Assembly: GCA_964019415.1 (NCBI GenBank)
Contig: OZ025877.1
Coordinates: 4,538,742-4,602,741, forward strand
DNA length: 64,000 nt
Reading direction: 5' to 3'
Source of the DNA: Ianthella basta
Lineage: Eukaryota > Porifera > Demospongiae > Verongiida > Ianthellidae
In this document: piece after piece, positions 11,501-22,436 of the stretch
How the letters are laid out: every line of letters begins with the position of its first letter
How positions within the stretch are numbered: position 1 is the stretch's first letter
The notes under the pieces: generated by a model
What the model saw: only the letters and a program-made list of their open reading frames with translations
Told to the model about the DNA's origin: nothing
The model's database searches: none
Position numbers and translations under genes: made by a program

Positions 11501-14500
11501 AAACTGTATATATGTGCTACATTCAGTGTCCATTATTGAATTTCTGCTAAATGAATCCAGATTGAAAGCTTTACCAGAGATAATTTTTGCACAATCAACG
11601 CTGGATTATTTAATTGTTAGAATGAATGAAATAAACTCTAGACTTCTGCAAGCCTGAAGCAAGTGAAGATTGTTAAACAATCAGATTCAGAAGTCATGTG
11701 ATGGTCGCAAGATACTACACAACAAGCCATGTGCAATTTAGTCCCAATATAGAGACAATTTCACTGGTTTGATGACCTTTCATCTACTTTTACAAATACT
11801 TGTGCAATATTCTAGAAATAAGTAACTATTATCAATACAGAGTACGCAATCCAGCTGTCACCCAGTTAATCTACGTGGCCAGCAAACACCAACTGCTACT
11901 TTCTTCTTTCCATCATCATCATATTAGAACAATATGATTAGTACACATCATACCTTCATTACTACTGTTTCAATTAGTACACACTATATGTATTAGTCTA
12001 ATCATAATGATTCTAGATAGTGATGTACAAAGGACTTCATGCTAAGAGTGAGGAGTGTTGCGCAATCATCATAAGAAGCATGAGCAGTTCTGATGATCAT
12101 GAGGTACTACCTAAACATGCAGGTTTATGCAAAATGTAGTACCAATATGGATCAGTACAATATCACCGGTGTGATGTCCTTTCACATTCTTCATTATGTG
12201 TTCCTGTCTACATTTACACAAGAGTTATTTAATTATAACATGCAGCAAATGAACTACTATATCTGGGTCAAGTCCAGTTATCAGCATTGTCTCTTCCGTG
12301 TCATTATAATATAGGGGATTGTGGTGTACCTCCTACTCCTAAAAATGGGCACAGACACATCAGTGGAACCACTGAGGGTCACACAGCCAATTTCACCTGC
12401 AATTCAGGATATGTTTTGTCAGGGTCTTTAAGCATCAGATGTCTGCCCACTGGACACTGGGCAGGGAGTACGCCTTCTTGTTTACGTGAGTATATCTTGA
12501 CGACATATTTTAGAGACTAACAGTAGCGTATCAATGGTCTAGCATTCAAGCTAGATTCCAGTAGCAAAGTATAAACAAAAACTGTACAATTTTATGTACT
12601 ACATTTGGTGTCCATTGAACCGCTAAATGAATCCAGATTGCAAGCTTTACCAGTGATATGTTTTGCACAATAAATGTTGGCTAATTTAATTGTTTTTTAT
12701 GCATTTGTGTATAATTATTGCAATTTTTTCAATTTTCATAACATCAAAATCAAAATAGCATGCAGGAAACGATTACTTAACAAGTATTTCGAGTTAAAAA
12801 ACTCGTGGGGCGCCAGGGCGCCCCTGAACCTCGAACTACTTGCTAGCAATTTTCCCATGTACGTTCAGTAAATAAGATAGTTGGGGGTACAGTATTGTTG
12901 TTGGCCTGAAAGATACATCAAGACACACTAGACCGTTGGGTTTGCAAGAGTTTCAAGTCTCCAGAGCAGCCAGCCATATCCAGTGAAAGCATCCCTACCA
13001 AACTGTCAAATGTTTGCCTACTGCTTTTTGATCTATATGACATTCTGAATGAGCAATTGTTACTTTGTGCCTGGAGGAGGAGTGTGCTGGCTAAAAGGCT
13101 ACCCTATGATGACTATATGAGCGAATCATGGCTATAATTATGTGTCATGATTCGCTGGTCCTCCATTATTGGCCTACGGGTCACTAGACTTCTGTTGTAT
13201 TTAGGGCTGTATCTCGCAGAAAAACAGTTAAGTAAGCTTCCTACCACAATACTATTACTTAAACATGTTCTAGAAACACTTTGCGTTCTTTGGATACACG
13301 ACGAAATCTAAAGAAAGATGGTTTTGAGCCTAGCAAACAGAAAGCGTCGAGCGCGCGGCCATTTTGCAATGTCCGTCAGTAATAATTGGAGCTGTATCTC
13401 GCAGAAGAGACGTTCCTTAGGCTTTTTATTAGTATCACTCTATTAACACATGTTCATGACCACATTTCGTTCGATTCAAACACGGCGAAACGTCATTAGA
13501 GAGGATTTAAAGCTTTGTAAAAAACGACGTGAGCGCCGCCATTTGCAAAATGACAGAAATATATATATATATATATATACGAACATGAAGCCATACGAAG
13601 ACCTAAATCTGAAAACAATATAGGGGCGCCTTCGGCGCCCCCAAAAAAATACTCAAGTTAAATTACAAGAATGACAAGTCGTTGAACATGCACATGCAAT
13701 CGGTTAATCCCAGAAGGGATCCTGTTCCCTGTCTCTCTCAGCAGTCCCGAGCACTGCTGCCGCATTCCCCGCTGGATAGCTATTGAGAGCTTCTGCAGGA
13801 GGTACTCCTTGCTACTAGCTTCTCCAGTCACCTGATGGAGACGTTGTCCTAGGTCACTCACAAAGTCCAGTGCTGCTTGGCCCAGCACGCCTGATGTCTC
13901 CACCGCAATTGGCACGAAAAGGTGGCTCGATTCAGGGTGAGCATACTTTAAAATCTTCAAGTGCTCGGCTTGTGCAGCCACTGCACCTGCTCCTCTGGCT
14001 GCAGTGGAGATGTGGGAGGGTGCGTAAGTGTCTGGGCATGTGGCATCCCATACTAACACCTTCCCTGCCTTCCATGGCAGGATGATGCAACCATCAGGGC
14101 GCTTCCCATCAGACCTGTACAGTCCCGATGGTTCCAAACTGGAAGGTACCCTGGCTGAAGTCAAAGCCTTCTGAATACTGCAGTTGACAGCTGCATGGCG
14201 GGGATGTCGGCCTTCACTGAAACGGCAGCTGAGGCCGTGGGTGGCCAGGTCATCCACCATGGTTCCACAATTACTGTATTCATGTGGACGGCAGAGAGGT
14301 GTGCCGAGTCTGAGGCCCAAAAGCCACACGCGTTGTCTCGTCATCCAAGCGTAGCCCCAGGGTTGATACCGGGAGGGCATTCAGCCAGGCACCAGACTCC
14401 TTTCTGCTGGCAGCTAGGAGGCGGGCATGGGATCTTGCATCTGGGGCATCCTCAAGTAGGGCTTGGGCTGAGGCTTTAACTCTTGGGGAGTCCCATTCTC

Positions 14501-16235
14501 TCTGGCGGTGGGATACTGAGTCGGGTGGGGGAGGGTTGTTGTGTCCTTGTGACCAGCAACTGAATGCCTCCTCCCTGGGAACGATTGGGAACTTCTGCAA
14601 GTGCCTGGGGATAATCTGGGCAACCAGGGTGGAGGAGCCAGCAGTAGATGCCAGAAAGGCAGAGGGCGCAAGCTGGACTGCACTCCTGATGCCCAGTCCA
14701 CCATTCTTGACTGGGAGAGAGGCCTGGGGCCACGCTGTGACTGAGCTCTGGAGAGAGTTGTTGGTGATGCTACTAGTGATGGACTTCAGCAGATCATCAT
14801 AAACTCGGAGCTCTGCAGAAAGGAAACAAGGAGAGGTTCGGAGGATGTATGACAGTCTCAGGATTGCTAGGGAGTGGCGGAGGAGGAGGAGAGAGTCTTG
14901 AGTGTGAAGATGCTCGAGTCTGTTACCCAAGATTCTCAGGCATTCCACGTACCTTGTCATGGATGGACTCATTGATGCTGTCAATGCCGCCAAGGGGGGA
15001 ACCCAGGAGGGTGGCAGAGTCTGGGTCAGTCACCTGGAGGTTGGGAGCTGCAGCAAGTAAGGTACCTGTGGCAGCAGGGTCTTTACTGATGACCTCAGAC
15101 TTCACATGGTTCAAGGAGAGACCTAGCTCTCCTGCACCTTGCTCCACCAAACGCAGGTCCTGAAGGGCCTGTTCAGCATCTCCACCCAGGGTCCCATCGT
15201 CAAGGTAGAAAAGGCAAAATTCAGACCCCAGCTGGGAGGTGAGCTTGTGGATGGTGAGGCAGAAGAGCAAGGGACCAAAGGGGTCACCTTGCTGTACGCT
15301 TTCCGATGACATGAGGGAGGTCTCTCCCCAGAAAAGTGAGGAAGGTTCACCGTAAGAGGCATGAACAAAAGGGGCAAGCTCTGGAGCCAGAATGCTCACA
15401 GCCTGTATCATCTTGTTGCGGCGGATGCAGTTAAAAGCATTCTGAAAGTCCAGCTTGAGGATGACTTGGCCAGGCTAAAGATTACTCAAGTAGAGGCGGG
15501 TTGCATGAACTGCAGCCTCGCAGCCTAGTTTGGTGCCATACCCCAACTGGCGTGGGCCAAGAGCTCTCCCATGGCATCCATTACGCACCTCCCTGCTAAC
15601 TTTGCTGCAAGCCGGCGGAGGGTGCAACCAACTGCGATAGGTTTCACCCCTCCATCTTCTTTGTGAGGGCTGTAAGTTTGGCGCCGAAGAAAAGCGGCCG
15701 GACTGTCCTTGGAACTTTGCCTTGGAGAATGATGTTGACCAGGGCAGTGAGTGCTGACAGTAACACTGGACCCCCGCTCTCTGCAGAGGCTCCGGTCATG
15801 TCCTTGAGGTGCTGTGGCATTAAGCCATCTGGCTCCCCTGCAGAGCCATTCGGGAAAGAACGGATCGCTAGGGCAACTTCCTCCTCTGACACAGTGGGGC
15901 AGCGGCTGAATTCCTCACGAGGAGGTGGCATTTGGGAGTCAGGTGTGGTGCGGGGTGCTTCCGTCATTCTGATTTAATTGTTGGTAAATGATCAACTCTA
16001 GACTTCTACAAGCCTGACACAAGTGAAGAATGTTAATTTTAAACGATCAGATTCAGCAGTTGTGTGAGGATCACAAGATAATAATGCTACACATAAAGGC
16101 ATGTGTAATTTAGTCCATATGTTGAGACAGTTTCCCTGGCTTGATGGCTTTTCACAATCTACTTTTACAATTACTCACGCTGCTAGGAATTATTACCAAT
16201 ACAGAGACCACAATCCATCAATCATCATCATCATT

Positions 16236-16296
<61 letters not shown>

Positions 16297-16581
16297 GCTT
16301 TGTCAGAACACTTCCCCAGGTGTGTGAGTCATTCATATAAGACATATTTGTCATATTAGTATTAATTTCAATATGGTCATTAGAATAGGACAATGCTTCT
16401 TATACTGTAGGGGATTGCGGTGACCCTAACTCCCCTGCAAATGGAAGGGTAAGTGCCAATGGCCATACTCAGGGGAGTATAGCCACATACTCCTGCAACA
16501 CAGGATATGTTTTGTCAGAGAGTTCAAGCCGTATGTGTCTACCTACTGGATACTGGTCAGGGAGTCCACCTTCTTGCACAG
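8561..16581 (+). CDS. Gene B: signal peptide - EMI domain - four CCP modules, 3' end not identified
   Basis: Exon 8561-8688 encodes a signal peptide (core IYLFLVVVFILL) and a Cys-rich start. Exons 8849-9004 and 9141-9241 join in phase 2 and give an EMI domain: a WYYVTTYY stretch, paired cysteines, repeated aromatic-Tyr motifs (YTTVYEQR, YSTSYRNK) and the closing CCPGY. EMI domains occur in secreted and scavenger-type proteins and mediate protein contacts. The last EMI exon ends in phase 1, matching four 171-bp CCP exons: 9918-10088, 11236-11406, 12315-12485 and 16411-16581. The first three CCP exons and their flanking introns are near-repeats of one another. A 3.3-kb retroelement sits in the intron before the fourth. 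No terminal, membrane or tail exon was found between 16582 and 22330. The gene may therefore continue in phase 1 into the SRCR/CCP exons of gene C, or end in an exon I could not recognise. Confidence 0.8.
9242..9900. other. Intron of gene B without recognised content
   Basis: AT-rich intron between the EMI and first CCP exon. The last ~200 bases (about 9690-9900) match the sequence before the CCP exons at 11236 and 12315. Nothing else is recognised. Confidence 0.6.
10154..10192. repeat. (GTATCT)n short tandem repeat
   Basis: About six copies of a hexanucleotide GTATCT, one of them altered to GTACAT, in an intron of gene B. Confidence 0.85.
10449..10640 (-). mobile_element. LINE ORF2 C-terminal fragment
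   Basis: On the - strand an open frame ends with residues such as GKKSFAIQGAQSWNSLPPGL, the pattern found at the very C-terminus of CR1/Jockey-type non-LTR retrotransposon polyproteins (F-x-x-x-G-x-x-x-WNSLP). Only this end is present; upstream the frame runs into a GGAGGGAAGG minisatellite. It is probably a 5'-truncated insertion in a gene B intron. Confidence 0.6.
10655..10770. repeat. Minisatellite with a perfect 23-bp hairpin
   Basis: Bases 10655-10677 and 10683-10705 are exact reverse complements separated by TGTGT. Two more copies of the right arm follow in direct order up to about 10770 (unit about 26 bp, CCTCCCTACCTTTCCTCC core). One strand is purine-only over long runs, so it could form hairpin or triplex DNA. 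Confidence 0.9.
12695..15971 (-). mobile_element. Non-LTR-type retroelement with C-terminal zinc finger and endonuclease-like region, flanked by an 11-bp target-site duplication
   Basis: ATTTAATTGTT occurs at 12684-12694 and again at 15972-15982, exactly where the intron sequence shared by the CCP repeat units is interrupted. Everything between is an insertion of about 3.28 kb on the - strand. The 5' end coincides with the first codons of the RT region, so the copy is 5'-truncated. The 3' part (12695-13650) is non-coding and holds two GC-rich inverted repeats (about 12810-12830 and 13622-13646) and two diverged ~175-bp tandem units sharing GCTGTATCTCGCAGAA (about 13205 and 13392). An (AT)n tract lies at 13561-13579. 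Confidence 0.85.
13658..15967 (-). pseudogene. Reverse transcriptase - zinc finger - endonuclease-like protein, broken
   Basis: Conceptual order on the - strand: an N-terminal RT part (15644-15967); the QQGDPFGPLL motif (about 15280); the catalytic box FYLDDG (about 15205; YLDD replaces the usual YADD); a thumb region (14280-14993); then a Cys/His cluster (SNCG, HGLSC, GRHPRHAAVN, about 14180-14290). A KRPDG...VLVWDATCPD segment (about 14030-14110) resembles a PD-(D/E)XK endonuclease. This order is that of R2-like elements with restriction-type endonucleases; the match is by motif only. It has an in-frame TAG near 15477 and frame shifts near 14960 and 14330, so this copy is dead. Short Met-started frames on both strands here are shadows. 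Confidence 0.75.
16214..16296. repeat. (ATC)n microsatellite
   Basis: About 25 ATC/CAT units, slightly impure at the left. It lies 114 bp before the CCP exon at 16411. The poly-Met, poly-Ile and poly-Ser frames over it are artefacts. Confidence 0.97.
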
Positions 16582-17720
16582 GTGAGTATTGATTCATTCT
16601 AGGTGTTTGTCAGGGTTTTACTCTATTTTCATAATTTACAATGAAATCAATGCAGAAAGCAAGAATGTTTAAGAATGCTTATATTTATTATTTTCTGCAT
16701 TAGTTATAAGATTAGATATAAACATGATTATTTGCAATGCTGAGAGTATATGGTCCCATTTCAGTGAACTTATGTCCTTTGCCCACTCCAATAATTTTAT
16801 AAGTTTACCTGAGATGTAATTTTAAATGTATTAGCTACGTACTGATCTGACAAATGTGCAGCAGCTAGTGTGCAAAGACAATAATGGAAACACCATTTCT
16901 ATAATACCTAACCCCTTGCATGCTCCGGTTGAAACAATAGTGATGCAAACAGAGGCCACAAGTTATACAGTCAATTAATTGGACCAACAATAAGTATTGG
17001 TTACTACTGAGCATGAAGACCCTAGGAATGGTGGTAATGCAACACCAGAGACTAAACAAGAGTGCCTATTTTATGAATGAAAGCAAGGTTGGACTGCCAA
17101 AAGACATTGCAATCTTTACTGACATTGCGACTCACTACTAGAATACTGGAACTATAGAAATATGGTAAATAATTATATAGCTACATAGAAACACAGCATC
17201 ACTACATGTTAAATGATTATAGTGTCCCATTAATTGACTATTGAATGTATTCACAATTTACAATTATGCTAATTAAGCTACACTCTTCTTCCTTACAGCA
17301 GAGATCCAGGGGTAATCGAAAGAAGTACCACACGTACCTGAACACACAACTAACATACAATAAGTCATTCTAGAATTTCCTATTACTAGATGAGGCAGCA
17401 TTTACACCCTACTAGCTATCATCAACGTTACATGCAGTAACTGTTATATCTTGTGTTCAGGCAGTTTCGGTTATAAAGATCGTTCATTTAATAGTGTCCA
17501 TGACTAGCTAATGTCTTTGTGAACAATTGCGGCAAGCATCCTGCATGGTGGCATGCCTTGATCAAGATCATGAACAGCACAACACCATATGCATGTGAGC
17601 ACTATCGTACTGTAAAACCTTGAGCTATTGTAAACATACAGCTAGCATATATAATATCAGATGTGGGAAAGATAGTATGGCTCATGCACATTAATGTCAG
17701 TGCCATGCAATTTCAAAGCA
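16582..17720. other. Intron or spacer after the fourth CCP exon of gene B
   Basis: AT-rich sequence with no coding signal that I can recognise. It ends at the target-site copy (17705-17720) of the LINE insertion. Confidence 0.5.
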
Positions 17721-19049
17721 ATCAATCAATCAATCAATCACCACAGCTTATCTCCTATGCAGGAGGTCACCGCTATCTTTACAGTATTTAAAAATTTATG
17801 ACATTGTCATAGTTCAGTGTAACATCTACGTATGCATAGTCTATAGTCAATATGTAGTATTATTCAAATCTGTAGCTAGAAACTGTCAATCCATTTCTTT
17901 CTAGGTCTTCCTCTTGACCTTTTCCCTGCAATTTCCTCAGTGTACACCTTCTTCACTAATCTGTTGTCTTCCATCTGCTCCAGCTTCTCCTTCCATGTTC
18001 TTTGTTTCCTTTTTACTTTCTCCATCACCTCCTCTTGTCCAACTGCCTCTCTCACATCTGCATTTCTTACTCGGTCCATCCTTGTCACTCCTTCGACTCT
18101 TCTCAGGTAAGCCATCTCTGTTGCCCCTAATCTGCTCTCATGTCTCTTCATCACTGTCCATGTCTCACTGCCATACAGCATGGTTGGTAGCACTATCGCA
18201 TTGTACACCCTCATCTTCGTAGCTTTCTTCAACTCCTTCCTTTCCAACACCTCCTTCCGCATTGCTCCTATCACTCTGGCTGCTGCTCCCACTCTCTGTT
18301 CAATTTCCTCTTCACATGTCCCATCTGCACTCAGGATAGCTCCTAGGTATTTCATATTCTGCACTTGTTCTATCTCTCCCCCATCCACACACACTTTGCA
18401 TTCTTCTCCTTTCCTACTAACCATCATCACTTTAGTCTTGCCCCAATGTATCTTCATTCCCCAGTTACTCATTGCCTTCTTCAACTCCTTCAAATTGGCC
18501 TCCATGTCCTCCTTCCTCTCTGTTAGTAGCATCACGTCATCTGCAAATAGCACTACACCCACTTCAGTAGTTGACATCTTCACACCTCCAACAAAATTCT
18601 CCATTCCTTCCCTCACTATCTTATCCATGAAGACATTAAACAGCCATGGTGACATGACACAGCCCTGCCTCACTCCTTGTGTTATTGGGAACCAGCTTGA
18701 CAATTCATCCTTTACTCTGACGCACCCTTCACTCTTCTTGTACAATGATCTAATGGCCCTCAGCAGTCTTCCCTTCACACCATATTCCTCTAGCACTTTC
18801 CATAACTTATCTCTACCCACCCTGTCATACGCCTTTTCCAAATCCACACATGTCACCACCATCTTCTTGTTCTTCTCTATCATCTTCTCACTCAATTGTC
18901 TTATGGTAAAGAGCTGATCCGTGCAACTTCTGCCCTTTCTAAAGCCCCCCTGAGCCTCAAGTACCTTGCTCTCTGTCACGCTTCTTATCCTTTCATCCAG
19001 TATCCTCGCATAGGCCTTGCTTGGGATACTCAGCAGGCTTATGCCTGCA
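17721..19049 (-). mobile_element. 5'-truncated LINE with 16-bp target-site duplication and tetranucleotide tail
   Basis: ATGCAATTTCAAAGCA is present at 17705-17720 and again at 19050-19065. On the - strand the element starts abruptly inside an open RT frame at about 19048 and ends in about four or five TGAT repeats (17721-17740). It therefore shows 5' truncation, a simple-repeat 3' tail and a long duplication, the marks of target-primed reverse transcription. The frame is intact from 19048 to the stop at 17876, so the insertion looks recent. Confidence 0.93.
17876..19048 (-). CDS. LINE reverse transcriptase, 3' part (5'-truncated)
   Basis: The open frame of about 390 residues has no start of its own because the element is truncated. 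RT motifs are visible in order: QGGFRKGRSCTDQL (motif 2), VDLEKAYDRV (motif A Asp), GVRQGCVMSPWLFNVFMD (motif B), and FADDVMLL (catalytic motif C). A thumb region follows, ending in the basic GKRSRGRPRKKW run typical of Jockey/RTE-like LINEs. No endonuclease is left. The clade assignment is tentative. The 245-residue frame on the + strand at 18180-18917 is its antisense shadow. Confidence 0.9.
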   Translation of the reverse strand, partial: AGISLLSIPSKAYARILDERIRSVTESKVLEAQGGFRKGRSCTDQLFTIRQLSEKMIEKNKKMVVTCVDLEKAYDRVGRDKLWKVLEEYGVKGRLLRAIRSLYKKSEGCVRVKDELSSWFPITQGVRQGCVMSPWLFNVFMDKIVREGMENFVGGVKMSTTEVGVVLFADDVMLLTERKEDMEANLKELKKAMSNWGMKIHWGKTKVMMVSRKGEECKVCVDGGEIEQVQNMKYLGAILSADGTCEEEIEQRVGAAARVIGAMRKEVLERKELKKATKMRVYNAIVLPTMLYGSETWTVMKRHESRLGATEMAYLRRVEGVTRMDRVRNADVREAVGQEEVMEKVKRKQRTWKEKLEQMEDNRLVKKVYTEEIAGKRSRGRPRKKWIDSF

Positions 19050-19065
19050 ATGCAATTTCAAAGCA

Positions 19066-21915
19066 TTTATAATTATACATAATTTTACACCAAATGAAGT
19101 TAAGTGTACACGGTAATCATGCATTAATTTTTACACTAATGTAATATTACAGTTTGAGAATACACACAACATATTGCTATGGCAAACCATGCATCATTAT
19201 TTGAGAGTGCATATCAATATCATTGCAAATGTATAATAATGTCCATCCAGGATTCTCCTTGGTGGGTGTTCTCAGTTAATGCAGCCGTATATCCACCAAC
19301 TCCCCTACACTCGCCCAGTGGCGTTTCATGAGCCACTGTTGAAATAGCACTCAAATGATTGCTTGCTTTGGTAGTGATTGCTTCTTGTGTGGCATTCTTT
19401 CTAAGGTTGTAAATGCATTACCGATACCTCTGTATGTGAGAAATGTGGAAAATATTTCTATGCTGCCTGGGTTCTGCAGTACTTGAGATGCCTATACTGA
19501 GATGCGGATACTAGAGCCATGCCTATATTTTGCCTATACCTAATTTGACAATTATGCCCATGCACTGAAGTGTTGTGTTGGTGTTGCCTGTTACATATTT
19601 TAAATATGGGTATACTGCAAAATGCAGTCATGTATATACTTTTAGTAACTACCACTTAGTTATTCACTTCATTTAAAACATTTTTAGCTGAGAAGCAACA
19701 AAGACCTTGTATGACCTTGCTTGATGTTAGAGTAACATTTATGATTCAGCTAGAGTATGAGCTATAGGGTCCTACCAGGTAGGAGTGGGAGTTCAGTTTG
19801 CATGGTGGAAAGAGACTGCATCTGGTGCAGTTGGCGATAATGGAGCATGAGGATGAAGTGTTAGCTACACAAGATCCCACTGAGTAGGTCGGTGGCTTAC
19901 AGCATGTCGGGGACTGGAAGAAAATATGCTGCGTCAGGTCAGTGCATTGCTAGCCACTGAAGACGTGTAACATAGCGTTTTCACCTTTTAGCTATTGCCT
20001 GTCTGAGTCGCATCCATTAAATTGTACTGGCAAAAGTAGGGCATTCATCCTATCCTACGTATTACTACATATAAATTATAGGTAGCAAACCACAATTATT
20101 ACCTTACAATTCGTACTGGGCCTTGGGCACTTGACCTGTTCTGATACTTCCTAATTATTCAGTATAAATGCTACGCACCTTGGCATGCTTCATTGAACAT
20201 AACTTTATCCCATGCATATATAGATCATCCCATAGATATTTACTGGCTTAGTCTAATTTCCATTAGTATTTACTTCATGTGGCTTAATGTGTATCAGAAG
20301 ACTGTATAATTATATGAACTTGTAAACATACTAAATTATGTGAATAATTATATGTATTATACTTGCATACTTTTTTACAACTCTAGACTACTACGTAATA
20401 ATGTGCTTCAATATAAAAGTACTAATAACTATTATCCTGGATACAGGGTATGTTTACTTGGTTAGATGGGACATGTTAACGTTTATACTATAACTACGCA
20501 TAGTTTTTGAACAGGGGCGGCTATATGCAGAATATAAGAATGTAATGTTCTAGAAGCACATTGCTATGTGATAAATACTTGAAATAATTATACCTAGTCC
20601 AAGTTCACACTTTTACTGACACATGCAATCAGGAACAATTCATAGCATTCCGGCCAAGAATGTATTTGTGCATGATATATAAAGCATGTGTGCATATATA
20701 GCACAGCACAGGAATACCATAATTCTTATGCATTACAAAATCTGTAACAATCAGAAGGACCAACATGCTTTTAATGTGTATGCATGGGTGTTGCAACATG
20801 CAATGACAAAGTTGAACATTATAACAAAGAAAGCGCTGTGAATCCTATATAATGAGTCATGACCTATAAGTTGAATTACAGTACTAGTTGTTTACAAACA
20901 CTTACATTAAGGTTCAATTCCCTTGTTGCTACTGCAGCTTCATTATCTTATTAGTAAAACGGTATGGCTGCTCACACTATTCATCCCACTCATTTATACT
21001 CATTACCAGAGAAGCCATTATATGTATGACATATAACCATGCCCCCATCACTGACGGCTATTCTGCGGCAAAGTATGGATAAGTAGCTGAATGAAGCTGG
21101 CAACTGCTTCATCACAAGTAATGTCTTCCTTGAGCTGCAGCAACTGACACCATTAAGGGCTTGACAATTGATGCCTACACATTGCACGCTCTGCCCCAAA
21201 TATTAATGTCACTGCAACCATTTACCCGGCGTGCTTATATTTAAACAGTAGGGTGTTCTTTAAATGACTGTATACTCCTATATTGCATTAAAAATAATGA
21301 AGGGAAATCCACTGCTGTTCATTTTATATCACACACACATGTGAGTATACAATTGGCAAAGGAAATTGCAGCTACAAATCCTGTATTATTGATTGCTTCC
21401 TGTTGTGTTTCAACTCAAAAGCCGTCACTATAACTGTAGTCAGTATGATTATGCCAGGTCTGTATAAGTATAATTCACATAATAGCAGTGAGCCCATTCA
21501 ACATCATAAGTATAAATATGTTATTATGAGTGGTCTAAGTTCATTCACAGTGGTAACTCCTGCATTGGTATGGTTAGACAAATTTGATTTGTTGGCCTGG
21601 TGCATGATCCCAAGGTTTCACTTGGCACTACTGCTGCTTCATAACCTAATTAGTAATATGCATGGCTGCACACACATTGTAGTCATGTATATAAACATAT
21701 ACACAAGACACAGCACCAAGCATCAACTGTACTATTATGCACGGTTTACAGGAGTAGTAATGCAACACCCTGTAATCTCTTTGTAAGGTGTTGTGTGAGG
21801 AAATGCTGCATGCTGATTCAAGATTGATAATGCATGAATACAAGTTTCTTTCACATGAAAAGACAGAATTGCTCAATAATTGTTACCTACAGAGAAGGAG
21901 TGATCAGCCAGGCAT
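19066..21915. other. Gene-poor spacer
   Basis: No convincing exon on either strand. Two diverged direct copies of a short segment are visible near 20925-20985 and 21625-21690 (shared CTGC-GCTTCATxAxCTxATTAGTAA and ATGGCTGC-CACAC). Otherwise AT-rich single-copy-looking sequence. Confidence 0.5.
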
Positions 21916-21949
<34 letters not shown>

Positions 21950-22060
21950 ATTTATGTGCACCTTGCCCATTGGCACTAGGGCACAGATTGGCCCCATGCA
22001 GCACTTACATAGCCAATTATGCCACACTTATATAGCCAATTCGCGACGGGATTGCTTCTG
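21916..22060 (-). mobile_element. Probable LINE 3'-end fragment with (TGAT)n tail
   Basis: Seven to eight ATCA units (21916-21947) are followed by a short sequence without a frame. Read on the - strand this is a stub ending in a TGAT tail, the same tail unit as the LINE at 17721. No RT residues remain, so the call rests on the tail and the abrupt change in composition. Confidence 0.4.
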
Positions 22061-22328
22061 ACAGGCTAAAAGTGGGTTGTAGAGGTAGCTATCCTGTCAA
22101 ATTCTAGTGGAAAGAAGAGTGCGCCGAATGGCGGGGATGGTTCATTCAACTGACGATTTCTCAGCGAAGGAAGCTCGGATACACTTCAAACTTGCTGGCA
22201 GAACGTAGACTATACTTGTGGCTACCTAAATCCGGGAGAATCTCTGAATCGCCGAATGTGCGCTAATCTGCACTTTCTAATCGCGACCCTCGCAATTATT
22301 CATAGTGTCACAAAATGGATGTCGCACC

Positions 22329-22337
22329 TATATATAA
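22329..22337 (+). promoter_or_regulatory. TATA box of gene C
   Basis: TATATATAA lies 100 bp before the ATG at 22437, in a locally more CG-rich stretch. A start of transcription near 22360 would give a leader of about 75 nt. Position-based call. Confidence 0.55.
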
Positions 22338-22436
22338 GAACGCCACACCGCTCTTTATCATTTGCTGGCGTATTAAACTTTGAAGCACTACCTGACGAGA
22401 AAGCATCTCTTGATAGTTATCGTCGGGTACAGATCA

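Larger units (their letters stand above)
9690..12690 (+). repeat. Threefold tandem duplication of a CCP exon with its flanking introns
   Basis: Three units begin near 9690, 11015 and 12090. Each has the same intron text (AATATGGATC-A-TA-AA/CAT-ATCAC, then CATGCAGCAAATGAACTACTAT), a 171-bp CCP exon and a GTGAGTA donor with similar downstream intron. Parts of the third unit's downstream intron now lie at 15972-16200, split off by the retroelement at 12695-15971. This pattern points to recent exon multiplication by unequal exchange. Confidence 0.85.

Noticed and set aside
13870..15977. Several + strand frames of 70-104 residues
   Set aside because: They lie antisense to the broken RT element and have no domains.
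16101..16393. Poly-Ile, poly-Ser and poly-Met frames
   Set aside because: Translations of the (ATC)n repeat.
18180..18917. 245-residue open frame on the + strand
   Set aside because: Exact antisense of the LINE reverse transcriptase frame; Ser/Thr/Leu-rich composition is the mirror of its codons.
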